Source: Canna indica (lineage: Eukaryota; Streptophyta; Magnoliopsida; Zingiberales; Cannaceae). From it: 64,000 nt of DNA. This document shows, in pieces, positions 47,086 through 58,389 of the stretch. Numbering within the stretch: the first letter of the stretch is position 1; each line of letters begins with the position of its first letter. The translations under genes and the position numbers were made by a program. The stretch is taken from the NCBI GenBank assembly GCA_034359265.1, contig CP136896.1, positions 68,583,501 through 68,647,500 of the forward strand, written 5' to 3'. Below the pieces are notes generated by a model. The model saw nothing but the letters and a program-made list of their open reading frames with translations. It had not been told where the DNA came from and ran no database searches.

Positions 47086-48019
47086 CATAGTTTAAAATAC
47101 GTACCATAATGGGTGGTACGGTCGGTATTTATCGGTTTTTAAAAAAACCCAATATCGGTTCACTCTGGTACTGGGATGTACCGAGCGTACCACGCAGTAC
47201 ATGCTCGACACCAAAATACTGATCAGTATCGCCCGCCCGGTACCGACCTGGTACCATCCCTACATGGGTTTTTTAAGCTATTTACCTAAAACGGAACTTA
47301 GGTTTGGAAAGTTACAAAAACCGAAACCAAATGTTCCAATATCCTTGAAATGTCCCTGCATTTAATTGTGGACGGCTGAAAACCAACAACAGCCAAATCG
47401 GAAATCGAAAATCGCATCCAGTGTCAATATGTTGTTTTGGCAAAACAACATATTGTTCAATATGTTGTTTCAATATGTTGTTCCACCAAAACAACATATT
47501 GTTCAATATGCTGTTCCACCAAAACAACATATTGTTTAATACACTGTTTTTGTGAAATCTTTTTTCTCTTCTTTCCTCCCTTCTTGGTAAAACAACATAT
47601 TGAAATCGGATTCGATTTCTGGTTTTCGGTTTAGCTGTTGCTAGTTTTCAACCGCCATACATTAAATGCGGGGGCATTTTAGGGATACCATAAAATTTGG
47701 TTTCTGTTTTTGTAATTTTTGAAATTCATGTTCCTATTTAGGTAAATAGCTGATTTTTTTTTTACCGTTCCAAACAGCTATTGGGATCGGCTTTGGGGCT
47801 ATATAAACCCCCCAAACCCATTTATTAGTAGATTATGTGTGTTTTGTAGCTTAAAACTATGTTTTCTAGATATTAAAAAAAGCTGAATAATAATAATAGT
47901 AATAAACCTGAGACAAGCCAATATTGTTTTGGACCGAGTGTCGGTACGGTTTGGTACCGATACGTACTGGTACCAGCCTCGGACCGAGATCGGTATTGGT
48001 ACCGAGATTTTAAACCATG
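47086..48019. mobile_element. hAT-like MITE, CATGGTTTTAAA family, copy 1
   Basis: A 934-bp element starting CATAGTTTAAAATAC and ending GAGATTTTAAACCATG, an imperfect terminal inverted repeat, flanked by the 8-bp duplication ATTATGAG (47078-47085) and ATTATGGG (48020-48027; 7 of 8 match). The sub-terminal zones are full of GGTACCG/CGGTACC palindromes. The middle (about 47268-47770) is a separate long inverted repeat. No transposase. A 357-bp relative is at 56729-57085. Confidence 0.8.
47268..47770. repeat. long inverted repeat (foldback) within the MITE
   Basis: Left arm about 47268-47415 and right arm about 47596-47770 are inverted copies (for example AGCTATTTACCTAAA against TTTAGGTAAATAGCT, and GCATTTAATTGTGGACGGCTG against its partner). 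Between them lie four or five copies of AACAACATATTGTTCAATATG, themselves palindromic. It may be an independent element nested in the MITE or its natural core. Confidence 0.7.
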
Positions 48020-48027
48020 ATTATGGG

Positions 48028-48603
48028 TTCAGCTTTTTTGAAGAAATGGTTATGGGTTCAAGTGAACTAGCTAACTGTCATAGTTCTTGGTATAAGGCCA
48101 TTATTGCTACTTTCTAAATTATAACTAATTTGTGGGTACAAGGTAAATATTTCGTTGGGCTCTCATTTCACCTTAATCTTCAGTTAGACAGTCTATGCTG
48201 GATAAAAAAAGTATTTATTTGTCTCTAAAATATTGTCCAAACCATAGTCCAGATTTTGGCCTTGAAATATGCCACGCTGGAACTGATTATTCGATTTGGC
48301 ATTGAAATATGCCATACTTGAACTGATGATTAGATTCCAATTCATTCCGCTTGAAAAAAATGTTATGGCTTTTCCATGGGATAAGATGATGACTGATGAG
48401 AGTCACGTTAGATTGTTATCAAGAATCAGTGAACTACTGGATGTCTGAAATGGTTTACTCTGTCTGTTAGGTATTCTTATATGTCCGAACTACTGGATGT
48501 CTGAAATGGTTTACTCTGTCTGTTAGATTCTTATTTGCTGGCCACTTAGTTTTTTCTCAAATCTTATATGTATCCTTTTTCACGTAGCCATCACTTTTTT
48601 TAG
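48028..48603. other. spacer with a 56-bp tandem repeat
   Basis: Between the MITE and the LINE. A direct repeat with period 56 bp covers 48431-48526 (GAACTACTGGATGTCTGAAA twice) and a weaker ~45-bp repeat covers 48250-48330. No gene. Confidence 0.5.
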
Positions 48604-48612
48604 TTATAATTG

Positions 48613-51600
48613 TTTTTTTTTTTTGAAAATAGAAACCTGTAATATATTCAAGAGTAATGAACAATTACAGGTAGAGATAGGGATAGACAAGTCTTAATGT
48701 CATAAAAGCGACAAAAGAAGGAAACTAAATAATTAGTAAGCAAAAGACCCAACATCTAAACACCACATCCAGTAGCTTGATTCACAGTAGACAGAAAGAA
48801 AGAAGCAGCAAATGCAGCTTTGGAATTAGAAGAAACAACTGAATCCATTCCCCGGAACACCCTGGAGTTCCTTTCAAACCATAATGAACAACTCCAAACC
48901 AACAAGAGTTTAGTCCTTAGCATTTTAGTCTTAAAATCTCCTGCATACATCTCCTCCCAAGGTTGATCGGAGAGAGGAAAGAAACTCTGATGTAGGGCCA
49001 AAAGAAACAACAACCAATCATGAGCTGAGTAGGAGCAGGTTTTGAACAAATGAGCATGAGTTTCTTTGTCATGAATGCAGAGAGGGCAAGCTTCATCAGT
49101 CGTGACTCCCCAAGAAACCAATCAATCCCTAGTCAGCAGCTTCTGTTTGAACCATAGACATCCAAAAATCGAGATCTTAGGAGGGAGACCATGCTGCCAA
49201 AGGAACCTGGCGAAGCCATTCAGGACACCCCGAAAGTTCAATAAGTTGTATAAACTCTTAGTGGAGAAGATACCAAGCTTTGACCATTTCCACACAAGAA
49301 GATCCTCACCAGAAGAATTTTGCACCGGTTCAAGGTCTTTAACCAAACTGCTCAGAATATCAGAGTTGACCAATGAAGAGAAGCTAAGATTCTAGTTCTC
49401 AAAATGACCATTAGAGTTGAGTATTCTGGCTTCCGAAATTGATACATCCGGTTGTTTCGAAAAGCGAAAAAGAGTTGGATATTTGAAGGCGAGACATTCC
49501 CCATTCATCCAATTATCGGTCCATAGCTTGAGAATAGATCCTGAACCAACTTGCCACCGGATACAAGAGAGGAAGAGATCAAGAAGGCCATGAAGATCCT
49601 TCCATATAGGAGAAGCCTTCCTCGCAGAGCTTCTATTATTCCAATTCCGGAAGTTCCCGTAAAGATGCCAAATAATTTCAACCCAAGGAACCTTGACCCT
49701 TTGAGTTAGCTTCCAGACCCAAGAGCCAAGACGGGCCCGGTTATGCGCATGCAAGTCAATGATACCCAGCCCTCCCTCCTCCTTAGAGCAAGTGAGGAGG
49801 CTCCACTCAACAAGGCATTTCCCACGCAATGAGTCAGTATCAGCGCCGACCCAAAAGAATTGTTTCCTTCTCCGATCAATCCTTTTAAGTACCCATTTAG
49901 GTGCCTTGAAGAAGGAAAGCGGGTAAGCCACCGTACTACTCAGAGTACTGTTGATTAAAGTGAGACGGCCTGCTCGCGAAAGCAAACGCCCCTGCCAAGA
50001 GCCAAGCCTCGCATCCAACTTAGCAATCCATTGCAACCAATCAGCCTTGCTTAATCTTCCCTCCAACAGAGGCAGTCCAAGATAATTAATTGGGAATTCA
50101 GCAGGTTGACAATTAAACTCCTCCGCAAGCCGACGGGTGGAATCAAGCTCACCATTCAAGCAAAGAATAGAGGTCTTATTTAGGTTGATTTTGAGACCCG
50201 AAGCAAGTTTGAAACAACGGAGAAGGAGTAAATTCTTCAAACTGTAATTATCATTTTGGCAAAAAAGAATCACATCGTCAGCAAACAAAAAGTGAGATAC
50301 TCCCCCTTGTATTCGATTACTTAGAACTCCTTTAATGTGACCATTATTCACAGCTAAATCAATGAGACGGGAAAGACAATCAATGGCTAGGTTGAAAATG
50401 AAAGGAGATAATGGATTTCCTTGTCGAACACCACATCTATGATGGAAGAAATTCCCCACCTTCCCATTGATAAGAAGAGCAGACTCGGTGGAAAGTAAAT
50501 GTGAGATCCAGGAGCACCATTTAGGGGAGAAGCCTCGAGCAATTAGCATATTCTGAATAAACTCCCATCCAATAGAATCAAAAGCCTTCGCAAAATCCAC
50601 CTTCACTAAGATGCCATCTTCTCTAGCTCGTTTACAAGCCCAAACGGTCTCATGAACTCCCATAAAACAATCAAGCGTCCCCCTACCAGCCGAGTAAGCA
50701 CATTGAGAATTATTAATGAGATCATCCATGTACGACTTAAGTCGGTTAGCCAAAATCTTCGAGAAAATCTTAGCGATGCTGTTTTCAAGGCTTATAGGAC
50801 GAAAGTCCGTAACACGAGAAGCTCCCTCACACTTCGGAATCAAGATGATATTGCCGCAGTTGAATCTTTTAAGAGTGTCGGGCATTAAGTGAATTTCATT
50901 AAGAATCTGAAGTAAGTCCGCGTTGATGATATCCCAATACTCTCGATAGAATTCTGAAGTGATGCCATCAGGACCAGGAGATTTAAAAGAACCCATCTGA
51001 AAAATTGCAGCCTTGATCTCATCTATAGAGAAGAGAGAGTCAAGCGACTGAGCATCAAGAATAGAAGGCAAATGAACATCCCCCCAATTGACACTTAGAA
51101 GAGGCCTCTTAGACTTCCCTAGCAAATGTAGGAAGTGGTTTCGAAAATGATAGGCAATATCATCCTCATTAGCGAAATCACCATGATCCGTATTAATCAA
51201 ATGAATCCAATTGGATCTTCTTCCGAGGGAAGCCCATTGATGAAAGAAACGCGTATTGAGATCCCCTTCCTTTACCCATCTTCTCTTCGCCCTTTGCCTC
51301 CAAAAACAGTCCTCAACTCTGTAGAGTTCATCCAGCTCTTGCTTAGACCGCTTAAGGGATTCAAACTCGGAGTCATTAAGCCCATCTGCAAGAGCCTTGC
51401 AATTAAGAGATTCCACTTTTCGTTCAAGTATCCTTCTGTTTTCACATTGCGTCCTCTTGAGGTTGGAGGCCCATTGGGAGATAATTTTCCTAAGGAACTT
51501 CCACTTCATGATCCATCTAGCTGCAGCCGAGCCAACAAAAATTGAATCAGGCCAAGAATTCCGAATGATAGTTGAGAAACTTTCATATTTGAACCAGAAC

Positions 51601-52443
51601 TTCTCCAAACGAAAACACTGTGACCGACTAACAGATGGCTGAGAAGCATGAAACAATAGGGCAGCATGATCCGAGAGTTTGCTGTCTCTACCTAACACAA
51701 AAGCAAGAGGAAGGATCATGGCAGAGGCCAAGGAGATAATGACTCTATCCAATTTAGCCAAACTAGGAGGCCGCTGGTTGTTAGACCATGTAAAATTCTT
51801 CCCCTTAATTGGCAAATCAAGCAAGCTACAATCAGCGATCACCTTCGAGAATCTCGCCGAATCCCTGGCACATCCAACACAATTTGAACGTTCATAGTCG
51901 AAGCGAGTAACATTGAAATCTCCTGCAATTATGAAGTTGTCATCAGCTCCACGAAGCAAGTCCTCAAGCCCCTGAAGAAGTCCAATCTACCAGCTCTATG
52001 CGGGGGGCCATAAATGTTAACAAAAGAGACTTGAATCTTGGACCTTTTGTGCTCTAATTTGGCCACTAAAAAGAAAGAGCCGACATGAGTGCTGAGGACC
52101 TTTTTAGTTGTAATGGTTAAGTATTGAAATAGTACCTTACAATAATCAATTGACCACTGCATGAGGATTGGCAAAGCTGATCAACCAATTAAATGGAGTT
52201 GTAGTAGGTCTCCACCAATCAAGAAGATGAAAGTTCTTCAATGTCTTGCAAAAAGAATACCTTGGTAAATGCCGAGGGGCATTCCCTCCAATGGTCAAGT
52301 CAGGCCAAGTGTGAAAAATGGAAGTAGAAGAATGTGTTATGGAAGATGACATCTTACCTACAAAGTGGAAATACCTATATGTAGAAGCCATTGACTCTCC
52401 ATGCTCTCAAATTATGCTGGTACGGTTGAGTTAAGGGCCACAA
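48613..52443 (-). mobile_element. L1-type LINE, 5'-truncated
   Basis: A minus-strand non-LTR retrotransposon. The poly(A) end shows as a T tract at 48613-48624. The coding region runs leftward: endonuclease C-terminal half, reverse transcriptase, zf-RVT. A 10-bp direct repeat, TTATAATTGT, lies at 48604-48613 and 52444-52453, a plausible target duplication that would set the right border at 52443. The 52150-52443 stretch is not recognisably LINE coding sequence, so the right border is less certain than the left. There is no ORF1 and the endonuclease N-terminus is missing. Confidence 0.8.
48756..52174 (-). pseudogene. LINE endonuclease/reverse transcriptase, broken
   Basis: The main frame is 51959-49392 (855 codons). 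It starts in the endonuclease (IIAGDFNVTRFDYERS; LPIKGKNFTWSN), continues through reverse transcriptase (IILIPKCEGASRVTDFRPIS; SAGRGTLDCFMGVHE; FADDVILF) and into the C-terminal region. The same frame continues past an in-frame TAG near 49389 (to 49122) and a TGA at 49122-49124 (to 48756), with the zf-RVT cluster CPLCIHDKETHAHLFKTC. The first part of the endonuclease (52174-51960, VNIYGPPHR) is in another frame. At least three lesions therefore inactivate it. Confidence 0.88.
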
Positions 52444-52453
52444 TTATAATTGT

Positions 52454-53038
52454 GGGGCATGTTTTGCATGAGGGATCCAGGTGCAGAAGGACATGAGGTT
52501 TCTAGGGGATACTTGTGTGTTTGTTTCCTCTTGTCGACTCAACCAGGCATTGGGAAGCTACTGGAGTCTTAACAAGCATGGTTTTGTGCTTAGACTCGAC
52601 GAGTTTGCATAGGCTGTTGAGACAGTGCCTCGACCCCTACTTAGGCTTGGATTTGATGCATCTGGGTCTAATTCTCAGGTCTTAGTGACATTTCGAGATC
52701 TGGGGAATATTGTCCCTATCAATAATTGACTTTTTATAATTGATAATTATTACTTCAAATGATATCCTGTGCCTCACTTTCTGGTTTATACAGAGTTTAC
52801 TCTTTAGACAGTGATCGATCACATACTGATGCCCTCATGTAACTTCTTTTGCAGCTTCCAGACATTATATTCATCTCATAATCATTCAGTTTGTGTTTTT
52901 ATGTGATGATTTATACTGAAGCAGGTAGCACAACCTTCATTTATATATATATGGAATCTTAGAGCTATGAAGCAAATAAGTTCCTTCCACTCATCAAGGC
53001 TTATTATAGGCAGATTTGAGAAAAAGTGAATCAGCTTC
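52454..53038. other. 5' flank or leader of the PH-domain gene
   Basis: No recognised frame. An in-frame stop (TGA at 53027-53029) lies upstream of the chosen start, so coding does not extend left without splicing. The acceptor-like TTTTGCAG at 52848-52855 could open a leader exon. Confidence 0.4.
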
Positions 53039-56000
53039 ATGGATGATGTTTATGGGAAGATAGAGGTTCACCCAGAACACTTCCAAGCCACCAAAGCATC
53101 TGAGGATTCTCCCCGAGAAAGCAATTCAAGGAATGATTATAAACTGAGGTGAAATATTATGCCTCTAATTGTACTTCATCTTTGTTAGCTTTAGACAATA
53201 TCATATCTTCTCTTCTGCATCTCTATCATAGATCACGTAGCCATTCGTGGGCTGTAAGAAGAGTAATGGGAGCTGCATCTCTTCTTAATTTGTTTACTCT
53301 ACCACGTCTTCCATGGGGATCTAGCAATGACGATGATAAGGTTAATATCACCTTCTTCTATATTTGTATGTATATAATTGCTTTTGAGTCATATCTATAT
53401 CAAATAACTCAGTAATATTTTTGCTAGCAGGTTGAACTTACTAGAGCAGAAGTAGAGTCTCTTCGGTCGGAAATTGCAGATGCAGAGGATAGGGAAATGA
53501 ATCTAAAAGCTCAGTAGGTTCCGATATGCTTTGCTGTAAACTTTGATTTTGGCATGCCCTATAAAATTTTGCTTTATTTATTTTGGATGTTAGTCTACTT
53601 GATAATACTAGATCTATTTTTCATGGTGTGATAATCTTGAACTGACATTCTGAAATTCACGGGGCTTGTTTTTCAACTAGGTAATGTAAATATATAGAGA
53701 ATTCCTAGTGCTGCCTGGTTGCTAGTTTAATAGTTATGATACCAACACCTCTGCTGAAATGTCACCATTTACTGTTGAACTCTTAGCACTTCCAGCATCC
53801 TCCATAAACCTAATAGCACTTGGTTATTGGTGGATGTTCTGTGGTTCTTGAGGTAAAGGCAGCTTGTATCTTCTATCCATAGTAAAAGGAAGGGTTTAAA
53901 CCAGCAAAGAAAGAACTTAAATATGCACCTATCTGACCATGGTTTGATTGTTTCTTGATTCGCAGTTATATATATGTGTGCAAGTGCATTCAATTTATCT
54001 ATATTGGAGTTACTATTTGGTCTATTATCAGCTAGTTAGGAATTGGGGGAACCTTTGTAGCATCAGCATATATTGTAGATTGTTGTCCCTGGCTTGCTTG
54101 TAACCTAGTAATTGAAATTTTTATTTTACTTTCTATCGATCTTTAATTTCTCTTTCGTGCCAGGTTGGAACATGTTGATGGAGTTCTAAGGAATGCACGA
54201 CTTTATGGCTATCTCTATGTTCGAACTGTATGTGTACCAATTTTCAGTTGGAACTATCATGGTTATCTTTATGGTTAACTCTCTTGCACAGCCCATGGGT
54301 CTATATTATAACTATCTAATTGCTTCACATTTATGGTGTAGAGATGGACACAGCTTCCAGGAGAACCTCCTATAATAGATGATGATGATATAGATGATTG
54401 GCTACCCCGCTTTGTTGTTTTTCAAGGCTCATGCATCTATTATTATCTCAGATCTACTGGTAATCTTCCAACACTTAAGTTTTGTTTTTATTTTTCTTCA
54501 ATCTTGTGGTTCACCTAATATTCTGATGTTCCCAAATATATATCTATTTGTTGAATAGTAACCCATGCCATATATTGCAAACTTGAACTCAAGTTTTCTT
54601 ATTTGAATCTTAGCTAGTAGCGAGAACAACCAAATATAAAGAAATTGAAAAGAGTGCATTTAATATTTTCTAAACATTATGACTTCTCTGCTATAGATGT
54701 ACACCCACATGTCTTCTATGATATGTAAAGGAGCAGTAGAAAAGAAAAGACAATACTGTTACATCAATGGCCTTGAAAATCAAGTTTCTTGCGTAACCAG
54801 TGCAACTAGAAGTATGTACATAACAAGCTTTTCTTAAAAAATCATGGATTTTTTAATATACTGATGCATTTGGAAATGCAATAAGAACATAGACGTGGCG
54901 AAAGTAAGGGTGCACATTTATGATTGGGGTGACTAAAGACTTCAAGCTATTAAACAAATCTTCTTGATTAAAGGCAATAAATTGGTGCTTAGATTCAGCA
55001 TTAGCAGGAACACTGACCATATTTTTTTCTTATTTGATGTTTAATATAGTCTTATATTAGTTTTTTTTTTAAACAAAGATAGAAAGTACAATAGGTGACA
55101 GGGTTTGAACCCTAGACCTCCAGACAACATACAAGATGTTGCCACCAACTGTGCTACTCACGGTTGGCTAGTCTTATATTAGTTGAAGTGCCAAAAGTCG
55201 CTGGAAAAATCATGTGCCAAAAGCCATCGGGAGTTTTACAAAGGGCTTTAAGCTTCTAGATATATAATTTGGTCTCCTGCTAGAGCTATGCAGTAATTTA
55301 AATACTTCATAAACTTGTTCAAGTTTGTTTTACAGTATCTTATGGAATGCAAGCGAATTCATTTGTTCTGATGGATTCTTTTCTATATCAGATATGAGTC
55401 CTCAAGATACTACGCTGTTATCTGATATTGTCCAAGTTGGCTCACAGCCAAGCTTCATAGACGAAGATGAAGAAACAAGATATGCATTTTACCTTTTAAC
55501 CTGTCAAGGTTTGCGCTTTGAATGCTCAAGTACTTCCAAAGCACAGGTATGCCTGTTATTATCTTCTTTTCCAGTTCAAGTACTTCGCAGCTACTAACTT
55601 TATTAATCACGAGACGATGGTCATTATTTTTATTAGATGATGATCCAAAATGATCTTGAGTGTCCATTTATTCTTTTTTTTATATCAAGAAGCCTGTTTC
55701 CATTCAAGAGTATTGAAAAGTTACAGGAAAGATCAGAGAGATACACAATAAAACAAAGATTGTAAACAACAGCATGGGAACAAGAGGCCCCACTACAGAA
55801 ATTAGCTAGAGTAAGTGTTGATGAAGTTGGCGGCCGAGGCAGCTAAGATCTGCGCAGAAGAAGATTTTTGCTGAAACAGTCTTTGGTTGCGTTCATACCA
55901 GATGAATGTCCATTTATTCTCATAGTGAATATATTGAACCTTTGTGGACTTCCCCCTTAATTAGGCTAGGGTCAACTGCTACTATGGGCACTATCTTCTT

Positions 56001-56342
56001 GGTATAGAAGTGACTGATTATCAGTTTTATCACCTATCAATCCTTCTAAATTGTGAACATATATCTTCCGGATTTGCTGAATCCCTTGCCTTCAATAAGA
56101 ACATGATTTGAGAGTTAGTGACCTTTCCACTAGTGACATAGAATCACAAATTTGCAGTATTTAGAATGATTTAGATGGATCTCATATCTAGATTCTCAAT
56201 ATTTGATCAATGTTATTTTAAAAAAATTCTTTTAGTAACAACATATATTCTATTGGTTCAGGTTGAATCATGGTTGTCTGCATTACAAGTTGATTGCAAA
56301 GTTGCCTTTGGATCATCGCTCCAGGATCCAATCAAATCATAA
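53039..56342 (+). CDS. PH-domain protein with a coiled-coil segment
   Basis: Seven coding exons, 53039-53148, 53232-53340, 53431-53513, 54164-54227, 54342-54459, 55392-55546 and 56262-56342, all GT-AG with consistent phases, giving 239 residues. The N-terminal ~70 residues have no named domain. A charged heptad-like helix follows (VELTRAEVESLRSEIADAED, residues ~74-105). A pleckstrin-homology domain fills ~residues 115-235: GYLYVRTRWTQLPG, a DDDD-rich insertion, DWLPRFVVFQGSCIYYYLRS, and a final helix with ESWLSALQ. PH domains of this kind bind phosphoinositides or proteins at membranes; the specific role is unknown to me. Start: first ATG, with an upstream in-frame stop; extra 5' exons cannot be ruled out. 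Introns 5 and 6 carry a SINE and a LINE fragment. Confidence 0.85.
55063..55168 (-). mobile_element. tRNA-derived SINE in intron 5 of the PH-domain gene
   Basis: A 106-bp insert flanked by a perfect 16-bp duplication, TAGTCTTATATTAGTT at 55047-55062 and 55169-55184. On the minus strand it has a box A (TAGCACAGTTGG, 55145-55156), a box B (GGGTTCAAACC, 55102-55112) and ends in an A tract, the plan of a plant SINE with internal RNA polymerase III promoter. The perfect duplication suggests a recent insertion. The element is antisense to the gene. Confidence 0.9.
55675..55906 (-). mobile_element. short LINE 3' fragment in intron 6 of the PH-domain gene
   Basis: 232 bp bounded by a perfect 14-bp duplication, TGTCCATTTATTCT at 55661-55674 and 55907-55920. 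It has a T tract at its left end (poly(A) of a minus-strand insert). The minus strand encodes WYERNQRLFQQKS-like sequence near the right end, as found in the last residues of plant LINE ORF2. It is extremely 5'-truncated. Confidence 0.85.
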
Positions 56343-56720
56343 CAGCTATTAAGTAGTAATTATTGTAAATATTATGTGGTCATTTGTTACTAGTTAGTTT
56401 TGTATCTTTATGCACATATTGTTTTTGTTTTTGTGGCGACCTAAGTTGGGTGTTGTGGTTAACTTGTACATGTAAGCTTTGTCTTCTACCCAGGAGCATC
56501 ATTAACTATAGCGCACGTGCTATTTGCACTAAATCTCCTGTTATCAGTTTTCTTATTTTTTTGGATTAATTCTCTCTTCGAGACTCTGTCTAGCAGCAAA
56601 TATAGGAACTATTTATCATTTTGATGTTTGGATGTTAACTATAATATGGGAGGAACAACACGGGCGTATTACCTTTTGCCTCGCTGCATTTGATCCTTCT
56701 TCTCATGTAAGACGGCTAAA
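56343..56720 (+). other. probable 3' UTR of the PH-domain gene
   Basis: No frame of note; ordinary UTR-like composition up to the MITE at 56729. Confidence 0.4.
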
Positions 56721-56728
56721 CCTAGCAT

Positions 56729-57085
56729 CATGGTTTTAAATTTCGTATACCGATAAATATCGCCCGGTATTTAGCAAATACCGGGCAGTAAGAGCTATGA
56801 TACCGGGCGGTATCACCCGGTATCACCCGACCCAACGGCTCTTTTTAAGAGCTGTTGGGTTGCTACAGTGCTGACAGCCAGCACTGTAGCACCGACAGCC
56901 CAAATGGCTCTTAGGGTATTTTTGATCATTTTTGAATGTTTTGGTGGTTATATAAAGCCTCTAAAATATCTCTTTTACTCTCACTCACCCCCTCTACTCA
57001 TCTAAACTCTCTAAACTTTCAATCTTTCTCAATCTCTCTCTCTCTACTTTAGGTTAGAGGATCGGTATCGATATTTTATATCATG
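56729..57085. mobile_element. hAT-like MITE, CATGGTTTTAAA family, copy 2
   Basis: 357 bp, starting CATGGTTTTAAATTTCG and ending GATATTTTATATCATG, with a perfect 8-bp duplication CCTAGCAT at 56721-56728 and 57086-57093. It has internal ACCGGGCGGTATCACCCGGT palindromes and a perfect hairpin TGCTACAGTGCTG / CAGCACTGTAGCA at about 56862-56892. Its ends match the 47086-48019 element. Non-coding. Confidence 0.88.
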
Positions 57086-57093
57086 CCTAGCAT

Positions 57094-58389
57094 ACATTTT
57101 AACCTGGGGTTAGGTTAGAGGACTGGATAGGAAGGTGATGCACTTAGGGGGAAGAGAGGGAGGTAGGAGAATTATTTTTTATTTGGTTCAAATATAATAA
57201 GGAGATGGAATACCGAATATATTATGTTACATTTTATTTGGTTGAAGAGGTAGAGAGGAGGGGAGGTATGTTTTCTTTACTATTTTATTCTTGATATAAA
57301 ATATATAAAAAAACTTATTTTCATAGTGCACAACCATTTTCTTTTTTTCTTAAGGACATCAATGTCTAAAAAGTTCTAAAATAAAGCACCACCATAAGAA
57401 AGTTGTGAAAGAGAAATTAAAAACAAGGCACAATGTAACATGTACATGTGTATTTACCGAGTGAACTCTACCGCTGATCCTCTTAACAAATCTCGCTCAA
57501 GGCCTGAAATAGACGACAAGGAATTCGGCGACATGCACGGATTTATATTTCCATCCTAAAATACATGATATTTTACCAATTCTTCTCGCTGTGCCATCGT
57601 TTTCCCACAGGAGCGCTGCCACATGGACTCAAAGTCTCAAACCAATTTTGGATTGGTTTAACAATAAAATAATATTTCCTTAAAAAATAAAGTTGTTCTA
57701 ATAAGTTTAAGATAAATATAAATGAATGTGGAGTTGTAAATTATTATTTTCTTAAAAAAATACATAAGTGAGAGTATATGCAACAATTTTTTTAAAAAAA
57801 GTGCAACTATACAATTATCAATTGTCCCTCTTGCCTGCCGCATGGTCGAAGAGTATTAGAGTAGGGGAAGAGGGTTGGACGATATGATCCAACCTCCGTT
57901 CCCAACTCATTCACCGATCCATCTTCTACGTTGTAACTATATTAAAATTAATTTTATTAATGCAACAAATTTTATATTAATTTCTATTATTCATGCTCTT
58001 TCATCAATATATTTTTTTTTAAAAAAAACTCAATTTAAACAAGTTGAACCCGTAAAAATATGTTATTTTAATTTGAATTAGCTAGTCATCATTAATGAGA
58101 TGAAAATTTTAATGTAATATAATTGCTTGCTAAAATTATTATAAAAATTATACTACAAACTAAAATTGATAATAGATGTTAAAGTTGGGAATAAATATGC
58201 ATAATTATGTTTGATAAAGTACAAGCTATTTTTTGTCATTAATAAAATATATGTAAAAAATCCAAAATTGCATGTCACGTCATCAAGAATTGACATGTCA
58301 GATCATCAAGTTGCAAGTTTGCAACAAATCTAATAGAACCTTATATTAATAGTTATTTTTTGAATGGAAAAAAAAGTTATTTTTTGTAT
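57094..58389. other. intergenic AT-rich region
   Basis: No gene; open frames here are short and without motifs. Confidence 0.5.

Noticed and set aside
52146..52391. 81-codon minus-strand frame to the right of the LINE
   Set aside because: Does not resemble endonuclease or any family I recognise; could be chance in the flank or a transduced segment.
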